This document shows, one piece after another, positions 35,706-42,934 of a stretch of DNA of 64,000 bases. This DNA comes from DAOUJW01 sp034421015. Its GTDB lineage: Bacteria; Chloroflexota; Dehalococcoidia; Lucifugimonadales; UBA2985. Under the pieces are notes generated by a model, which was given only the letters and a program-made list of their open reading frames with translations, was not told the origin of the DNA and ran no database searches. Numbering within the stretch: position 1 is the stretch's first letter; each line of letters opens with the position of its first letter. The stretch is taken from NCBI GenBank assembly GCA_034421015.1, contig DAOUKT010000008.1, positions 34,432 through 98,431 on the forward strand, read 5' to 3'. A program made the position numbers and the translations under genes.

Positions 35706-37028
35706 CTATCCGTAGACCTCTCTGAAGTAGTCTCTAGACTCTTCGAGTATGTCTAGGTAGGCCTCCCAGGCTACGTCTATATCTTCCCAATAGGAAGGCT
35801 CCTTAGTCTGAAACTCTTTCCACAGCCTTTGGGCTTCGCCTAATAGATTTCTGACCTTTAGAACGTCATAGCAGTAATAGACGCCGTCTGCGCTGCTATA
35901 GATACAATTCCGGTCGCGGCGTTCCACGAAATCTTGAATGGCGCCTTCCGTTTCGTCTACCAAGGTTTGGTAGGCAATTACTTCTGCTCGAAATTCTTCT
36001 AATGCTAGAATAACCCGGAGTCTATACTCCTCCATTTGCGGATATACGTCTTCTTCTACGGCAGCTAGCCTTCCATATACGGCGTCTTCGTGAAATCTGC
36101 AGGGGTCTTCGTATCGGTTGTTGTCTCCTTTAGTAGCGAAGGTGTGATACCAACCCTCTTCGCCGAATAGCCGAGTAACCCTTGTGACTCGATGCAACAC
36201 GCTCCCTCTTTTTGCTTCGCAGTCGCGACTCGAAGCAGGGGTTAGAATCACGTGTCCTATTTCAATGTCTTCCGGGTCCACGTCCGTATCGATTACAATT
36301 CTGTCTGTGCACCCTATCCTCGGTTCCATGCTAGCACTGCACGCGACATTGTTAACCCAGATTTGATCGTTATAGGTATTCAGTCGCTCTTCAGCAAGAG
36401 ATATTTTCGCTTCTAGACCTGCTATGTCTTCCTCCAGAGAAGCCCTTTGCGAAGCCAGTTTGTCTAGCTCAGCCTCTTCATTAGACTGCTGACTCTGTAG
36501 AGCCTCTATCTGAGCTTGCTGGGTAGTAGCCTCTTCCCGCAATGCGTCTAGAGCATCTTGTTGCTGGCTTAGGCTTAGATTCAGCGCTTCCTCTTGTTGC
36601 CCAAGGGCTTCAAGTGAAGCTAGTTGTCCCTCCAGAGAAGCCAGCCGTCCCTCCAACCCGCTGTTTGACGTTTCTAACTCCGCCAAGTCTTTTCTAGCTT
36701 CATCAAGAAGAATGGAGAGTTGCCCGCTCTCCCCCTTTTGACCTTCAAGCTCGCCCTGAGCTACGGAAAGACTATTTTCCAACTCGACCACTTTCTCATC
36801 AAGTTGTAGTCGGTCGTCATTTAGTTCTTCATTGCGTTCTAGTGCCTGATTGAGAGCGTTGTCCTTCTCTCTAATAGTGACTCTCAGACTATCTATGGTA
36901 ATCTCCGAGTCTGATAAGTCTTGCTCTAAACTGCCTGCACGGCTTTCCAGATCTTCATACTCGCTCCTGCTGACGCATCCCATTAGTGCCGTAATTCCTA
37001 AAAGCACACAAATCAATTTGTATATCAT
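35706..37028 (-). CDS. Coiled-coil lipoprotein with ER/archaeal-type signal-peptidase (S26B-like) domain
   Basis: I know no named protein with this plan. The 440-residue product begins with a lipoprotein signal (ITALMGC, Cys18). Residues of about 22-220 are a continuous Glu/Gln/Leu-rich coiled coil. Residues of about 227-325 look like the catalytic core of SipW/archaeal signal peptidases: SMEP with Ser233, a GHVILTP strand, LHRV with His279 where bacterial LepB has Lys, and TKGDNN at 299-304 followed by VYGRL. The last 115 residues are helical. The DNA is much richer in AT than its flanks. A peptidase tethered outside the membrane by a rod is the inference. Its substrate is unknown and no partner gene is adjacent. 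Confidence 0.7.
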   Translation of the reverse strand: MIYKLICVLLGITALMGCVSRSEYEDLESRAGSLEQDLSDSEITIDSLRVTIREKDNALNQALERNEELNDDRLQLDEKVVELENSLSVAQGELEGQKGESGQLSILLDEARKDLAELETSNSGLEGRLASLEGQLASLEALGQQEEALNLSLSQQQDALDALREEATTQQAQIEALQSQQSNEEAELDKLASQRASLEEDIAGLEAKISLAEERLNTYNDQIWVNNVACSASMEPRIGCTDRIVIDTDVDPEDIEIGHVILTPASSRDCEAKRGSVLHRVTRVTRLFGEEGWYHTFATKGDNNRYEDPCRFHEDAVYGRLAAVEEDVYPQMEEYRLRVILALEEFRAEVIAYQTLVDETEGAIQDFVERRDRNCIYSSADGVYYCYDVLKVRNLLGEAQRLWKEFQTKEPSYWEDIDVAWEAYLDILEESRDYFREVYG

Positions 37029-37055
37029 GATGGGTGGAACCCCCTTGCAGCTAGG

Positions 37056-37170
37056 ATTGGCAGCTTGTCACAGGCGCCAAACACTTTACGGCTGAGCAAG
37101 GGGGCACGAGGCCCAATCCCTTGTTCCGTAAAGTGTCTCTCTAGTTAAGAACGCCTGTGACACTGCCAAT
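37056..37170. repeat. Long nested inverted repeat (hairpin) upstream of the S26-like lipoprotein gene
   Basis: The outer arms ATTGGCAG..TGTCACAGGCG (37056-37076) and CGCCTGTGACACTGCCAAT (37152-37170) pair except for a two-base insertion. The middle arms ACACTTTACGG (37081-37091) and CCGTAAAGTGT (37126-37136) pair perfectly, and CAAGGG (37097-37102) pairs with CCCTTG (37118-37123). It lies 28 bases before the lipoprotein ATG and could be a leader structure or a miniature mobile element. Confidence 0.8.
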
Positions 37171-37418
37171 TTATCCCAATTGCAATTCCAGGTCAAACGT
37201 CCGGCAGCAACTGCCCTCTTGCTCTCCGGGCTAAGGATGGATTCGGCTGCGGCGTAAGTAAATCCATATTTGCAAAGAAAGATATACCGGAAGGAACGAA
37301 CGGCGCATTCTCTTCCTCATACAATTCGCACTGCGGTTGACGCCGTGCGGCCTGAACGCCACAATCAGTATGTCCGGGGCCTCCCGCCCGGGCGAATCCG
37401 AAACTGAGGCGCTTTGCC

Positions 37419-38837
37419 TTGAAAACGCCGTCTGCCACACGGCTTGACGCTCTGCCCCTGAGCTACGCCTTCGACTCGCTGCCCCATCCGGCGCGGCTCC
37501 TCCCGGCCTTTCGCGACCTCCCCTACCCCGCGCTGCTGGACGGCGCAATGCCGGAAGCCGAGGGCGGCAGGTTCTCCTACCTGACGGCGGACCCGTTCCT
37601 GGTGCTTCGCAGCCGCGGCCGGCGCGTGGAGATTCTTCGTGACGGCGTCGTTGAGGAGATGGAAGGCAGCCCCTGGGACGCATTGCAGGACCTCCTGCGC
37701 AGGCACAGCGTCGAGAGAGCGGCCGGGTTGCCGCCGTTCCAGGGCGGAGCGCTGGGTTACTGGGGCTACGACCTCGGAAGACACCTGGAGCGGCTTCCGG
37801 CGTGGGCCGAGGACGACCTGGGTCTGCCGGAGATGCACCTTGGGTTCTACGACTGGGCCCTGGCCCACGACTCCCTCACTGGCAGGTCGTGGCTCATCTC
37901 GTCGGGGTTGCCGGACGGCGCCGGGCGCAGGGCTGAAGCCCGGGCCGAGGAGGTCATGCGTCGTCTGGAATCGGGACTGCCGGATGCGGCGTCCCTGCCC
38001 GTTCACGCCCCCGCGTCCCTGGAGTCCAACTTCACGCGTGAGTCGTACATTGCCGCGGTGCGGCGAGCAAAGGAGTACCTGGAGGCCGGCGACGCCTACC
38101 AGGTGAACCTGTCCCAGCGGTTCCGCGCCCCCTTTGAGGGCGACCCCTGGGACCTCTATACCAGGCTGCGCCGGGCCAATCCGGCCCCATTCGCGGCGTA
38201 CCTGGGCCTTCCTGAAGTGGACGTGCTCAGCGCGTCCCCGGAGGAGTTCCTGCGCCTGGAGGAGGGCCGCGTGCGGGTGCGCCCAATCAAGGGCACCCGG
38301 CCGGTGGGCCGCACTGAGGAGGAGACTGCGAGACATGCCGTGGAGCTCCTGGCCAGCGAAAAGGAGCGAGCAGAAAACGTCATGATCGTTGACCTGCTGC
38401 GGAACGACATAGGCCGCGTCTGCCGCATCGGGTCGGTGGAGGTCCCCAGCCTCTTCGCCGTCGAGCAGCATCCAACCGTGCTGCACCTGGTCTCCACCGT
38501 AACCGGCGAGCTGCTTCCATCCACGGACGCCGTTGGCCTGCTGAAGGCCTGCTTCCCCGGCGGCTCGGTTACGGGCGCGCCCAAGGTCCGGGCCATGGAG
38601 ATCATCGAGGAGCTGGAGCCCGTGCGTCGCGGCATCTACTGCGGCGCAATCGGCTACATCTCCTTCGCCGGGGACATGGCCGCCAGCATCACCATCCGCA
38701 CCCTGGTCCTGACCCGGGGCGAGGCGTTCCTCCAGGTTGGCGGCGGGATTGTGGCCGACTCCGACCCTGAGTCGGAGTACCAGGAGACTCTTCACAAGGC
38801 GCGGGGCCTCCGCCTGGCCCTGGGATACGATGACTGA
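37419..38837 (+). CDS. pabB: Aminodeoxychorismate synthase component I
   Basis: It converts chorismate with ammonia or glutamine to 4-amino-4-deoxychorismate for folate. The 472-residue protein has the chorismate-binding fold: GGALGYWGYDLGRHLE, then YIAAVRRAKEYLEAGDAYQVNLSQRF, SPEEFLRLE, the PIKGTRPVGRT block whose Lys distinguishes PabB from TrpE, LLRNDIGRVC, HLVSTVTGEL, GSVTGAPKVRAMEIIEELE and GGGIVADSDPESEYQET. The start is taken as TTG 37419, with a weak ribosome site and no better alternative. It overlaps pabC by eight bases. The glutaminase subunit PabA is not in the window. Confidence 0.9.
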   Translation: MKTPSATRLDALPLSYAFDSLPHPARLLPAFRDLPYPALLDGAMPEAEGGRFSYLTADPFLVLRSRGRRVEILRDGVVEEMEGSPWDALQDLLRRHSVERAAGLPPFQGGALGYWGYDLGRHLERLPAWAEDDLGLPEMHLGFYDWALAHDSLTGRSWLISSGLPDGAGRRAEARAEEVMRRLESGLPDAASLPVHAPASLESNFTRESYIAAVRRAKEYLEAGDAYQVNLSQRFRAPFEGDPWDLYTRLRRANPAPFAAYLGLPEVDVLSASPEEFLRLEEGRVRVRPIKGTRPVGRTEEETARHAVELLASEKERAENVMIVDLLRNDIGRVCRIGSVEVPSLFAVEQHPTVLHLVSTVTGELLPSTDAVGLLKACFPGGSVTGAPKVRAMEIIEELEPVRRGIYCGAIGYISFAGDMAASITIRTLVLTRGEAFLQVGGGIVADSDPESEYQETLHKARGLRLALGYDD

Positions 38838-39705
38838 ATATCGACCGGTCATGTACGTCAACGGCCGGTTTGTGCCCGAAGACGAGGCCGTCATCTCGCC
38901 CCTGGACAGGGGTTTCACGCTGGCCGACGGCCTCTTTGAGACGATGGTAGCCCTGGGCGACGCCGTGTTTCGCATTGAAGACCACCTCGACCGCATGCGG
39001 CGCGGCGCAGAGGCGCTTCACATCCCGCTGCCGCCTGCGAATGATCTGAAGTCGGTCATTCTCGAAAGCATCCGACGGAACGGACACCCGGGCTCGGTGG
39101 CGCGACTGACCGTGAGCCGGGGGCTGGACCGCGGCCGCGGTCTGGACGCATCGCCCGGCCTGCAGCCCTCGGTTGTGGTGAGAGTCGCGCCTTGGGCTGG
39201 GCCGCTCGGCTCCCCGCCGGCGGGCCGCAGCCTGGTCACTTCTCAGATTGCCCGCAACGACCGTTCCCCCCTGTCCCGCATAAAGTCCCTGTCCTACGTG
39301 GAGAGTGTTACGGCCAGGCTGCAGGCCCAGGCCCGTGGCGCAGACGATGCTCTGCTGCGCAACACCCGGGGCCTCGTAACGGGCGGGACGTCGAGCAACA
39401 TATTTGTCGTCAAAGGCGGCAGCCTGATGACGCCCCCCGAGGAGGATGGCACGCTGCCGGGCATCGCCAGGCGCACGGTTCTGGAGGAGGCGGGCAGACT
39501 GGGGATACCGGCCCTGGAGCGCTCCCTGGAGCCTGCTGTGGTCGCCGGAGCGGACGAGGTTTTTCTGACCAACGTGGTGCAGGGGCCGGTTCCGGTGGCG
39601 TCGCTGGACGGCGGCGTCATCGGCGCGGGCGCGCCAGGGCCGCTGACGCAGAGGGTGTCCAACGCGTACTGGGAGCGGGTGAAGATCGAGCTGCTAAGTC
39701 CATAA
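38830..39705 (+). CDS. pabC: Aminodeoxychorismate lyase (class IV aminotransferase fold)
   Basis: It removes pyruvate from aminodeoxychorismate, giving 4-aminobenzoate for folate, using PLP. The 291-residue fold-type IV protein has GFTLADGLFETMVALGDAVFRIEDHLDRM near the N-terminus, the PLP Lys in SRIKSLSYVESV, TRGLVTGGTSSNIFVVKGG, and DEVFLTNVVQGPVPVASLDG. The ATG overlaps the 3' end of pabB, so the two are coupled. A branched-chain or D-amino-acid aminotransferase is possible for this fold, but the pabB context makes PabC the best call. Confidence 0.88.
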   Translation: MTEYRPVMYVNGRFVPEDEAVISPLDRGFTLADGLFETMVALGDAVFRIEDHLDRMRRGAEALHIPLPPANDLKSVILESIRRNGHPGSVARLTVSRGLDRGRGLDASPGLQPSVVVRVAPWAGPLGSPPAGRSLVTSQIARNDRSPLSRIKSLSYVESVTARLQAQARGADDALLRNTRGLVTGGTSSNIFVVKGGSLMTPPEEDGTLPGIARRTVLEEAGRLGIPALERSLEPAVVAGADEVFLTNVVQGPVPVASLDGGVIGAGAPGPLTQRVSNAYWERVKIELLSP

Positions 39706-39804
39706 ACGGTGAGTCAAGTTGCGCAGGAAGGCTGCATGGCCTACAATATTGAGTTCGGCGCGAGGTGCTAACCGGGCGAGAAACCACAATTGAGATTCCA
39801 GCTA

Positions 39805-39834
39805 TTGACACATTTCGTACTCGTGTTGTACCAT
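39805..39834 (+). promoter_or_regulatory. Promoter of the Lrp-type regulator
   Basis: Perfect TTGACA (39805-39810), an 18-base spacer and TACCAT (39829-39834) lie 35 bases before the ATG. Confidence 0.6.
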
Positions 39835-39868
39835 TTAGACCAGAAAAACCAATACGGCTAATGAGGCA

Positions 39869-40309
39869 ATGGACGAATTAGATAAAAAAATCATCGGAAT
39901 TCTTCAGTTAGACGGAAGGGCGTCCAACGCCAAGATTGCGCGGCAGTTGGGCGTAAGCGAGGGGACGATTCGCCGCAGGCTGAAGCGTCTCATCGAGGAG
40001 GAGGCCATACAGGTGGTGGCTCTGCCGGAGCCATCCAAGCTGGGATACAACACTGAGGCAATCGTAGGCATTCAGGTAGACCCCGGCACACTCGAGAACG
40101 TGGCAGAAGAGCTGAGCAGGGTGCCGGAGACCCTGAACGTGTCCGTGACAACTGGCGCATTTGACATCTTTGCGTGGGTGGCGCTGCCATCCCCTGAGCA
40201 GCTTCACAGCTTCCTGCTTGGCACCGTCGGCATGATCCCGGGAGTCAAGCGCAGCGAGACCTTCGTTACGCTGTCGGTCAAGAAGCGTTCGTCCTCACCG
40301 CTGCCCTGA
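39869..40309 (+). CDS. Lrp/AsnC-family transcriptional regulator
   Basis: The 146-residue regulator has an N-terminal helix-turn-helix (MDELDKKIIGILQLDGRASNAKIARQLGVSEGTIRRRLKRL pattern, residues 1-45) and a C-terminal ligand-binding RAM domain (IVGIQVDPGTLENVAEEL, VSVTTGAFDIFAWVAL, GVKRSETFVTLSVKK). It probably responds to an amino acid or related small molecule. It is a single gene with its own promoter. Targets are unknown. The dienelactone hydrolase downstream has a separate promoter. Confidence 0.92.
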   Translation: MDELDKKIIGILQLDGRASNAKIARQLGVSEGTIRRRLKRLIEEEAIQVVALPEPSKLGYNTEAIVGIQVDPGTLENVAEELSRVPETLNVSVTTGAFDIFAWVALPSPEQLHSFLLGTVGMIPGVKRSETFVTLSVKKRSSSPLP

Positions 40310-40401
40310 ACCACTCCGCGGGTCTCTGAGCAAGACGGGGACATGTCGCCCCGCCTCTGGCTTCGTCGCCACTGCAATTCGCCTCCAAGATTGCCCTCTC
40401 C

Positions 40402-40429
40402 TTGGACGACTGGAGGCGTGTGCTATAAT
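40402..40429 (+). promoter_or_regulatory. Promoter of the dienelactone hydrolase gene
   Basis: TTGGAC (40402-40407), a 16-base spacer and perfect TATAAT (40424-40429) with TGC extension sit 31 bases before the ATG. This is among the strongest promoters in the window. Confidence 0.75.
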
Positions 40430-40460
40430 GCACCCAAATCCTAAAACCTAAGGAGTGAGC

Positions 40461-41150
40461 ATGGCAGGCGAGATCCTGACTGAGATGGTTGAGTGCCCGG
40501 TCACCGACGGTTCCCCGGTGCCGGGTTACCTGGCCCGACCCGAGGGCGACGGGCCGTTTCCGGCCATTGTGGTCATCCAGGAGTGGTGGGGGCTTGACGC
40601 GCATATCAAGGACATTGCCGACCGATTTGCCAGTGAGGGATACGCAGCCCTGGCGCCGGACCTGTACCACGGACAGGTCACAGAGGAGCCGGACGAGGCC
40701 CGGAAGCTGGCGATGGAGACGGACATGGACCTGGCCGTCCGCGAGGTGGGCGGCGCCGTCACCTGGCTGAGGAGCCGGGACTACACCAAGGGCACGGTCG
40801 CCACGATTGGCTACTGCATGGGCGGCGGCCTTTCCCTTTCGGCCTCCTGCCGCTACGCCGTGGACGCTACCATTGTCTACTACGGCGGCAACCCCAACCC
40901 CATTGAGCAGGTGGAGGCCATACCCGGCGCAGTCCTGGGCATCTACGGCGAAGACGACCGCCTCTTCCCGGATGCGGTCAACGCCCTGAGAGAGGCGCTG
41001 ACCGGCTACGGCAAGTCCGTGGAGATACACACCTACCCGGGCGCGCCCCACGCCTTCTTCAACGACAGCAGGCCCGGCACCTATTGGGAGGACGCCTCCA
41101 AGGACGCCTGGCAGAAGACCCTGGACTTCCTGTCCCGGAACATGGGTTAG
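40461..41150 (+). CDS. Dienelactone hydrolase family protein
   Basis: The 229-residue alpha/beta hydrolase has a cysteine nucleophile: GYCMGGG with Cys119, Glu in VIQEWWGL near 41 that activates it, Asp in YGEDDRLFP near 167, and His in GAPHAFFN near 198. This is the classic dienelactone hydrolase triad. Such enzymes open lactone rings in aromatic breakdown, but many family members act elsewhere, so the substrate is open. ATG 40461 follows AAGGAG with good spacing. The gene has its own strong promoter and ends in a perfect hairpin. Confidence 0.9.
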   Translation: MAGEILTEMVECPVTDGSPVPGYLARPEGDGPFPAIVVIQEWWGLDAHIKDIADRFASEGYAALAPDLYHGQVTEEPDEARKLAMETDMDLAVREVGGAVTWLRSRDYTKGTVATIGYCMGGGLSLSASCRYAVDATIVYYGGNPNPIEQVEAIPGAVLGIYGEDDRLFPDAVNALREALTGYGKSVEIHTYPGAPHAFFNDSRPGTYWEDASKDAWQKTLDFLSRNMG

Positions 41151-41156
41151 TTGCGG

Positions 41157-41195
41157 TCATGGCTGCACACCGACGTTGACGGTGTGCAGCCGTGA
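41157..41195. terminator. Strong hairpin after the dienelactone hydrolase gene
   Basis: GGCTGCACACCG (41161-41172) and CGGTGTGCAGCC (41180-41191) are perfect inverted arms with a seven-base loop, and the stem extends three to four pairs further on each side. The T-tract after it is poor, so it may act as a terminator or a message-stabilising hairpin. Confidence 0.65.
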
Positions 41196-41248
41196 CCCTC
41201 GTTCTCTAACTCCTTGACGGTTCTCCACGTCAAAAGGGCAGCTATCCT

Positions 41249-41677
41249 ATGTTAGGGATTCTCTTCGGCATCCTGGCGGCTACCTGCTGGGGCTTCAGCG
41301 CCGTGCTTGTGCGGTTCGGCCTGCAGCACCTGCGACCCACCACCGGCACCTGGTTCTCTCTCATCCCAGGCGTCGTGCTGGTGATGGCCCTTGCCCTGGT
41401 GTTCAACCTGGACGACTTCGCCACGCTAACGGTTATAGCCTTCGTGTGGTTTGCACTGAGCGGGCTGTTCAACTTTGCGCTGGGCCGGCTGTTCAACACT
41501 GTCAGCATCCAACTGGTGGGGGTCGCCCGCGCAACGCCCCTGTTCAGCACTGCGCCCCTGTTCGCTACGATATTGGCGGTAATCTTCCTGGGCGAGTCCG
41601 TCACCCCCTGGCTTCTGCTGGGGACCGTCACCATCGTAGCAGGCATAATTCTGATTACAAGCGAGCAGGTGCGATGA
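41249..41677 (+). CDS. EamA-type transporter, N-terminal half protein
   Basis: The 142-residue membrane protein contains one EamA (drug/metabolite transporter) repeat of about five helices: GILFGILAATCWGFSAVLVRFGLQ, then GVVLVMALALVF, FALSGLFNFALGRLFNT, ARATPLFSTAPLFATILAVIFLGE, LLGTVTIVAGIILITS. Most family members carry two repeats in one chain. Here the second repeat is in the next gene, overlapping by four bases (ATGA), so the two probably assemble as a heterodimer, or an ancestral gene was split. Substrate unknown. Confidence 0.82.
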   Translation: MLGILFGILAATCWGFSAVLVRFGLQHLRPTTGTWFSLIPGVVLVMALALVFNLDDFATLTVIAFVWFALSGLFNFALGRLFNTVSIQLVGVARATPLFSTAPLFATILAVIFLGESVTPWLLLGTVTIVAGIILITSEQVR

Positions 41678-42150
41678 GGGCGCTTCAGTCTCGACTCGGG
41701 AGGGCCCGCCCGTTCCTGGGATACGCGGCCGCGATGGGCGCGGCCCTGTCATACGGCGCATCCCAGACCATTGGCAAGCACGTTACCACCGAACACGCGC
41801 CGCCCCTGGTGGGTACCGCCTTTGCCCTTGTCTTCGGATTCGTGTACGTCTCAATTATGTTCCACCGGCACATCCCGGTCGACGTAAAGGCGAACCCGCG
41901 CTGGGGCTACCTGTGGTTCGGGCTGTCCGGGATCACCTCGGCGACCGGCGTGGCGTTCCTCTACTTCGCGCTGAGCCAGGCGCCCGTAGTCGTCATCTCG
42001 CCGGTGGTTGCCGTCAGCCCCCTGGTCTCCCTGGCCCTGGCGCATCTCTTCCTGCAGCGCATGGAGAAGATCACCAGGAGGACCGTCCTGGGGACTCTTC
42101 TGGTAGTGCTGGGCGTGGTCATCATTACGCTCAGCAGGAACACCGGCTAA
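41674..42150 (+). CDS. EamA-type transporter, C-terminal half protein
   Basis: The 158-residue partner of the preceding gene has a basic N-terminus (RALQSRLGRARPFL) followed by one EamA repeat: GYAAAMGAALSYGASQTIGKHV, GTAFALVFGFVYVSIMF, WFGLSGITSATGVAFLYFALSQAPVVVISPVVAVSPLVSLALAHLF, LGTLLVVLGVVIITLS. The start codon overlaps the upstream stop. The order of repeats matches a single-chain transporter cut between domains. Confidence 0.82.
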   Translation: MRALQSRLGRARPFLGYAAAMGAALSYGASQTIGKHVTTEHAPPLVGTAFALVFGFVYVSIMFHRHIPVDVKANPRWGYLWFGLSGITSATGVAFLYFALSQAPVVVISPVVAVSPLVSLALAHLFLQRMEKITRRTVLGTLLVVLGVVIITLSRNTG

Positions 42151-42160
42151 GGGCCGGGCC

Positions 42161-42325
42161 ATGACCGCGGTAGGTTTAGCTCTGATACTGACGGCTTTCC
42201 TCTTCATTGTGGGGATAGTAGTGTCAGTCCTGCTCCTGATGCTCGTCGGCAGGCTCACCGCGCCCAGGAAGAAGAACGGGAAGGATAGATCGTCCGAAGA
42301 CTCTAGCTCTGTCGGTAGCGGTTGA
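42161..42325 (+). CDS. Small single-span membrane protein
   Basis: The 54-residue reading begins 10 bases after the EamA pair. One hydrophobic helix (AVGLALILTAFLFIVGIVV and onward, about residues 3-31) is followed by a basic then Ser-rich tail (RKKNGKDRSSEDSSSVGSG). It could be an accessory subunit of the transporter pair. The last six codons come from a duplicated fragment of the nadE 3' end, so the original C-terminus may have been replaced. Confidence 0.5.
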   Translation: MTAVGLALILTAFLFIVGIVVSVLLLMLVGRLTAPRKKNGKDRSSEDSSSVGSG

Positions 42326-42349
42326 CGATGGGCAACCGGCGGTCCCGGC
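42307..42349 (-). repeat. Duplicated fragment of the nadE 3' end
   Basis: 43 bases here match 42939-42981, the 3' end of nadE, at 40 positions. Read on the minus strand both encode DRRLPIVNRYRQS and a stop. The copy lies about 630 bases beyond the intact gene in the same orientation and has no other nadE sequence attached. It is a footprint of a partial duplication or recombination. Confidence 0.8.
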
Positions 42350-42449
42350 ACGGAGCTCGGCGGGTTGATTGACAGCAAGGATATACTGAAGTTACTGAAC
42401 CGGCAACGGCGGGCAAGGCCTGTTTCGTTGCTTGGAACTGGGGAGAGTG

Positions 42450-42731
42450 ATGCCAGTGGACAGAGAAGAATTGCTCGCTCTCATTGGCGACCCGCAGAAA
42501 CTTGACAGGGACATAGTGGAGTTTGCCAGGTCGCACGATGAACTGTCGGCAAAGTATGACAAGCTGCTGAAGCGCTATCCGAACCAGTGGATTGCATTCT
42601 ATGGCGGCCGCGTTCAGGCGCGCGCTGAGTCTCTGGAAGCCCTGCTGGAGACTATGGACGCCAAGGGCGTCAAGAGGAACAGGACGCACATTCGGTATCT
42701 GGACCCAGACCCGCCGGTTGTGATTCTCTAG
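42450..42731 (+). CDS. DUF5678-like small protein
   Basis: The 93-residue protein has the block YDKLLKRYPNQWIAFYGGRVQARAESLEALLE, which matches the DUF5678 pattern (K(Y/F)P..W(V/I)A.Y.G.V...). The family is widespread beside toxin or protease-like small genes, but its function is unknown. ATG 42450 follows GGGAGAG. It is not obviously in an operon. Confidence 0.7.
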   Translation: MPVDREELLALIGDPQKLDRDIVEFARSHDELSAKYDKLLKRYPNQWIAFYGGRVQARAESLEALLETMDAKGVKRNRTHIRYLDPDPPVVIL

Positions 42732-42817
42732 CCATGCTGCTTTGCTATATTTAACGCGGTCAGTACGCTGAGCGAGAGGGATAATTCACCCTAAGAGTGG
42801 TCTGAACGAGTCCAACC

Positions 42818-42877
42818 ACTCCCGCGAAGGCGGGAGTCCATGCCCCACCACCCCTGGATTCCTGCCTACGCAGGAAT
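42818..42877 (+). repeat. Short copy of the composite palindromic repeat
   Basis: ACTCCCGCGAAGGCGGGAGT (42818-42837) and ATTCCTGCCTACGCAGGAAT (42858-42877) are the two palindromes with a 20-base spacer. The flanking tracts of the longer copies are missing. Confidence 0.75.
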
Positions 42878-42934
42878 GGTGGTGAATGTGTCATTAGCCG
42901 TGATTGTCATGTTCCTGACCTGCCCAGAATATCC

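Noticed and set aside
37365..38996. 543-codon minus-strand reading opposite pabB
   Set aside because: Antisense shadow of pabB, which has all chorismate-enzyme motifs.
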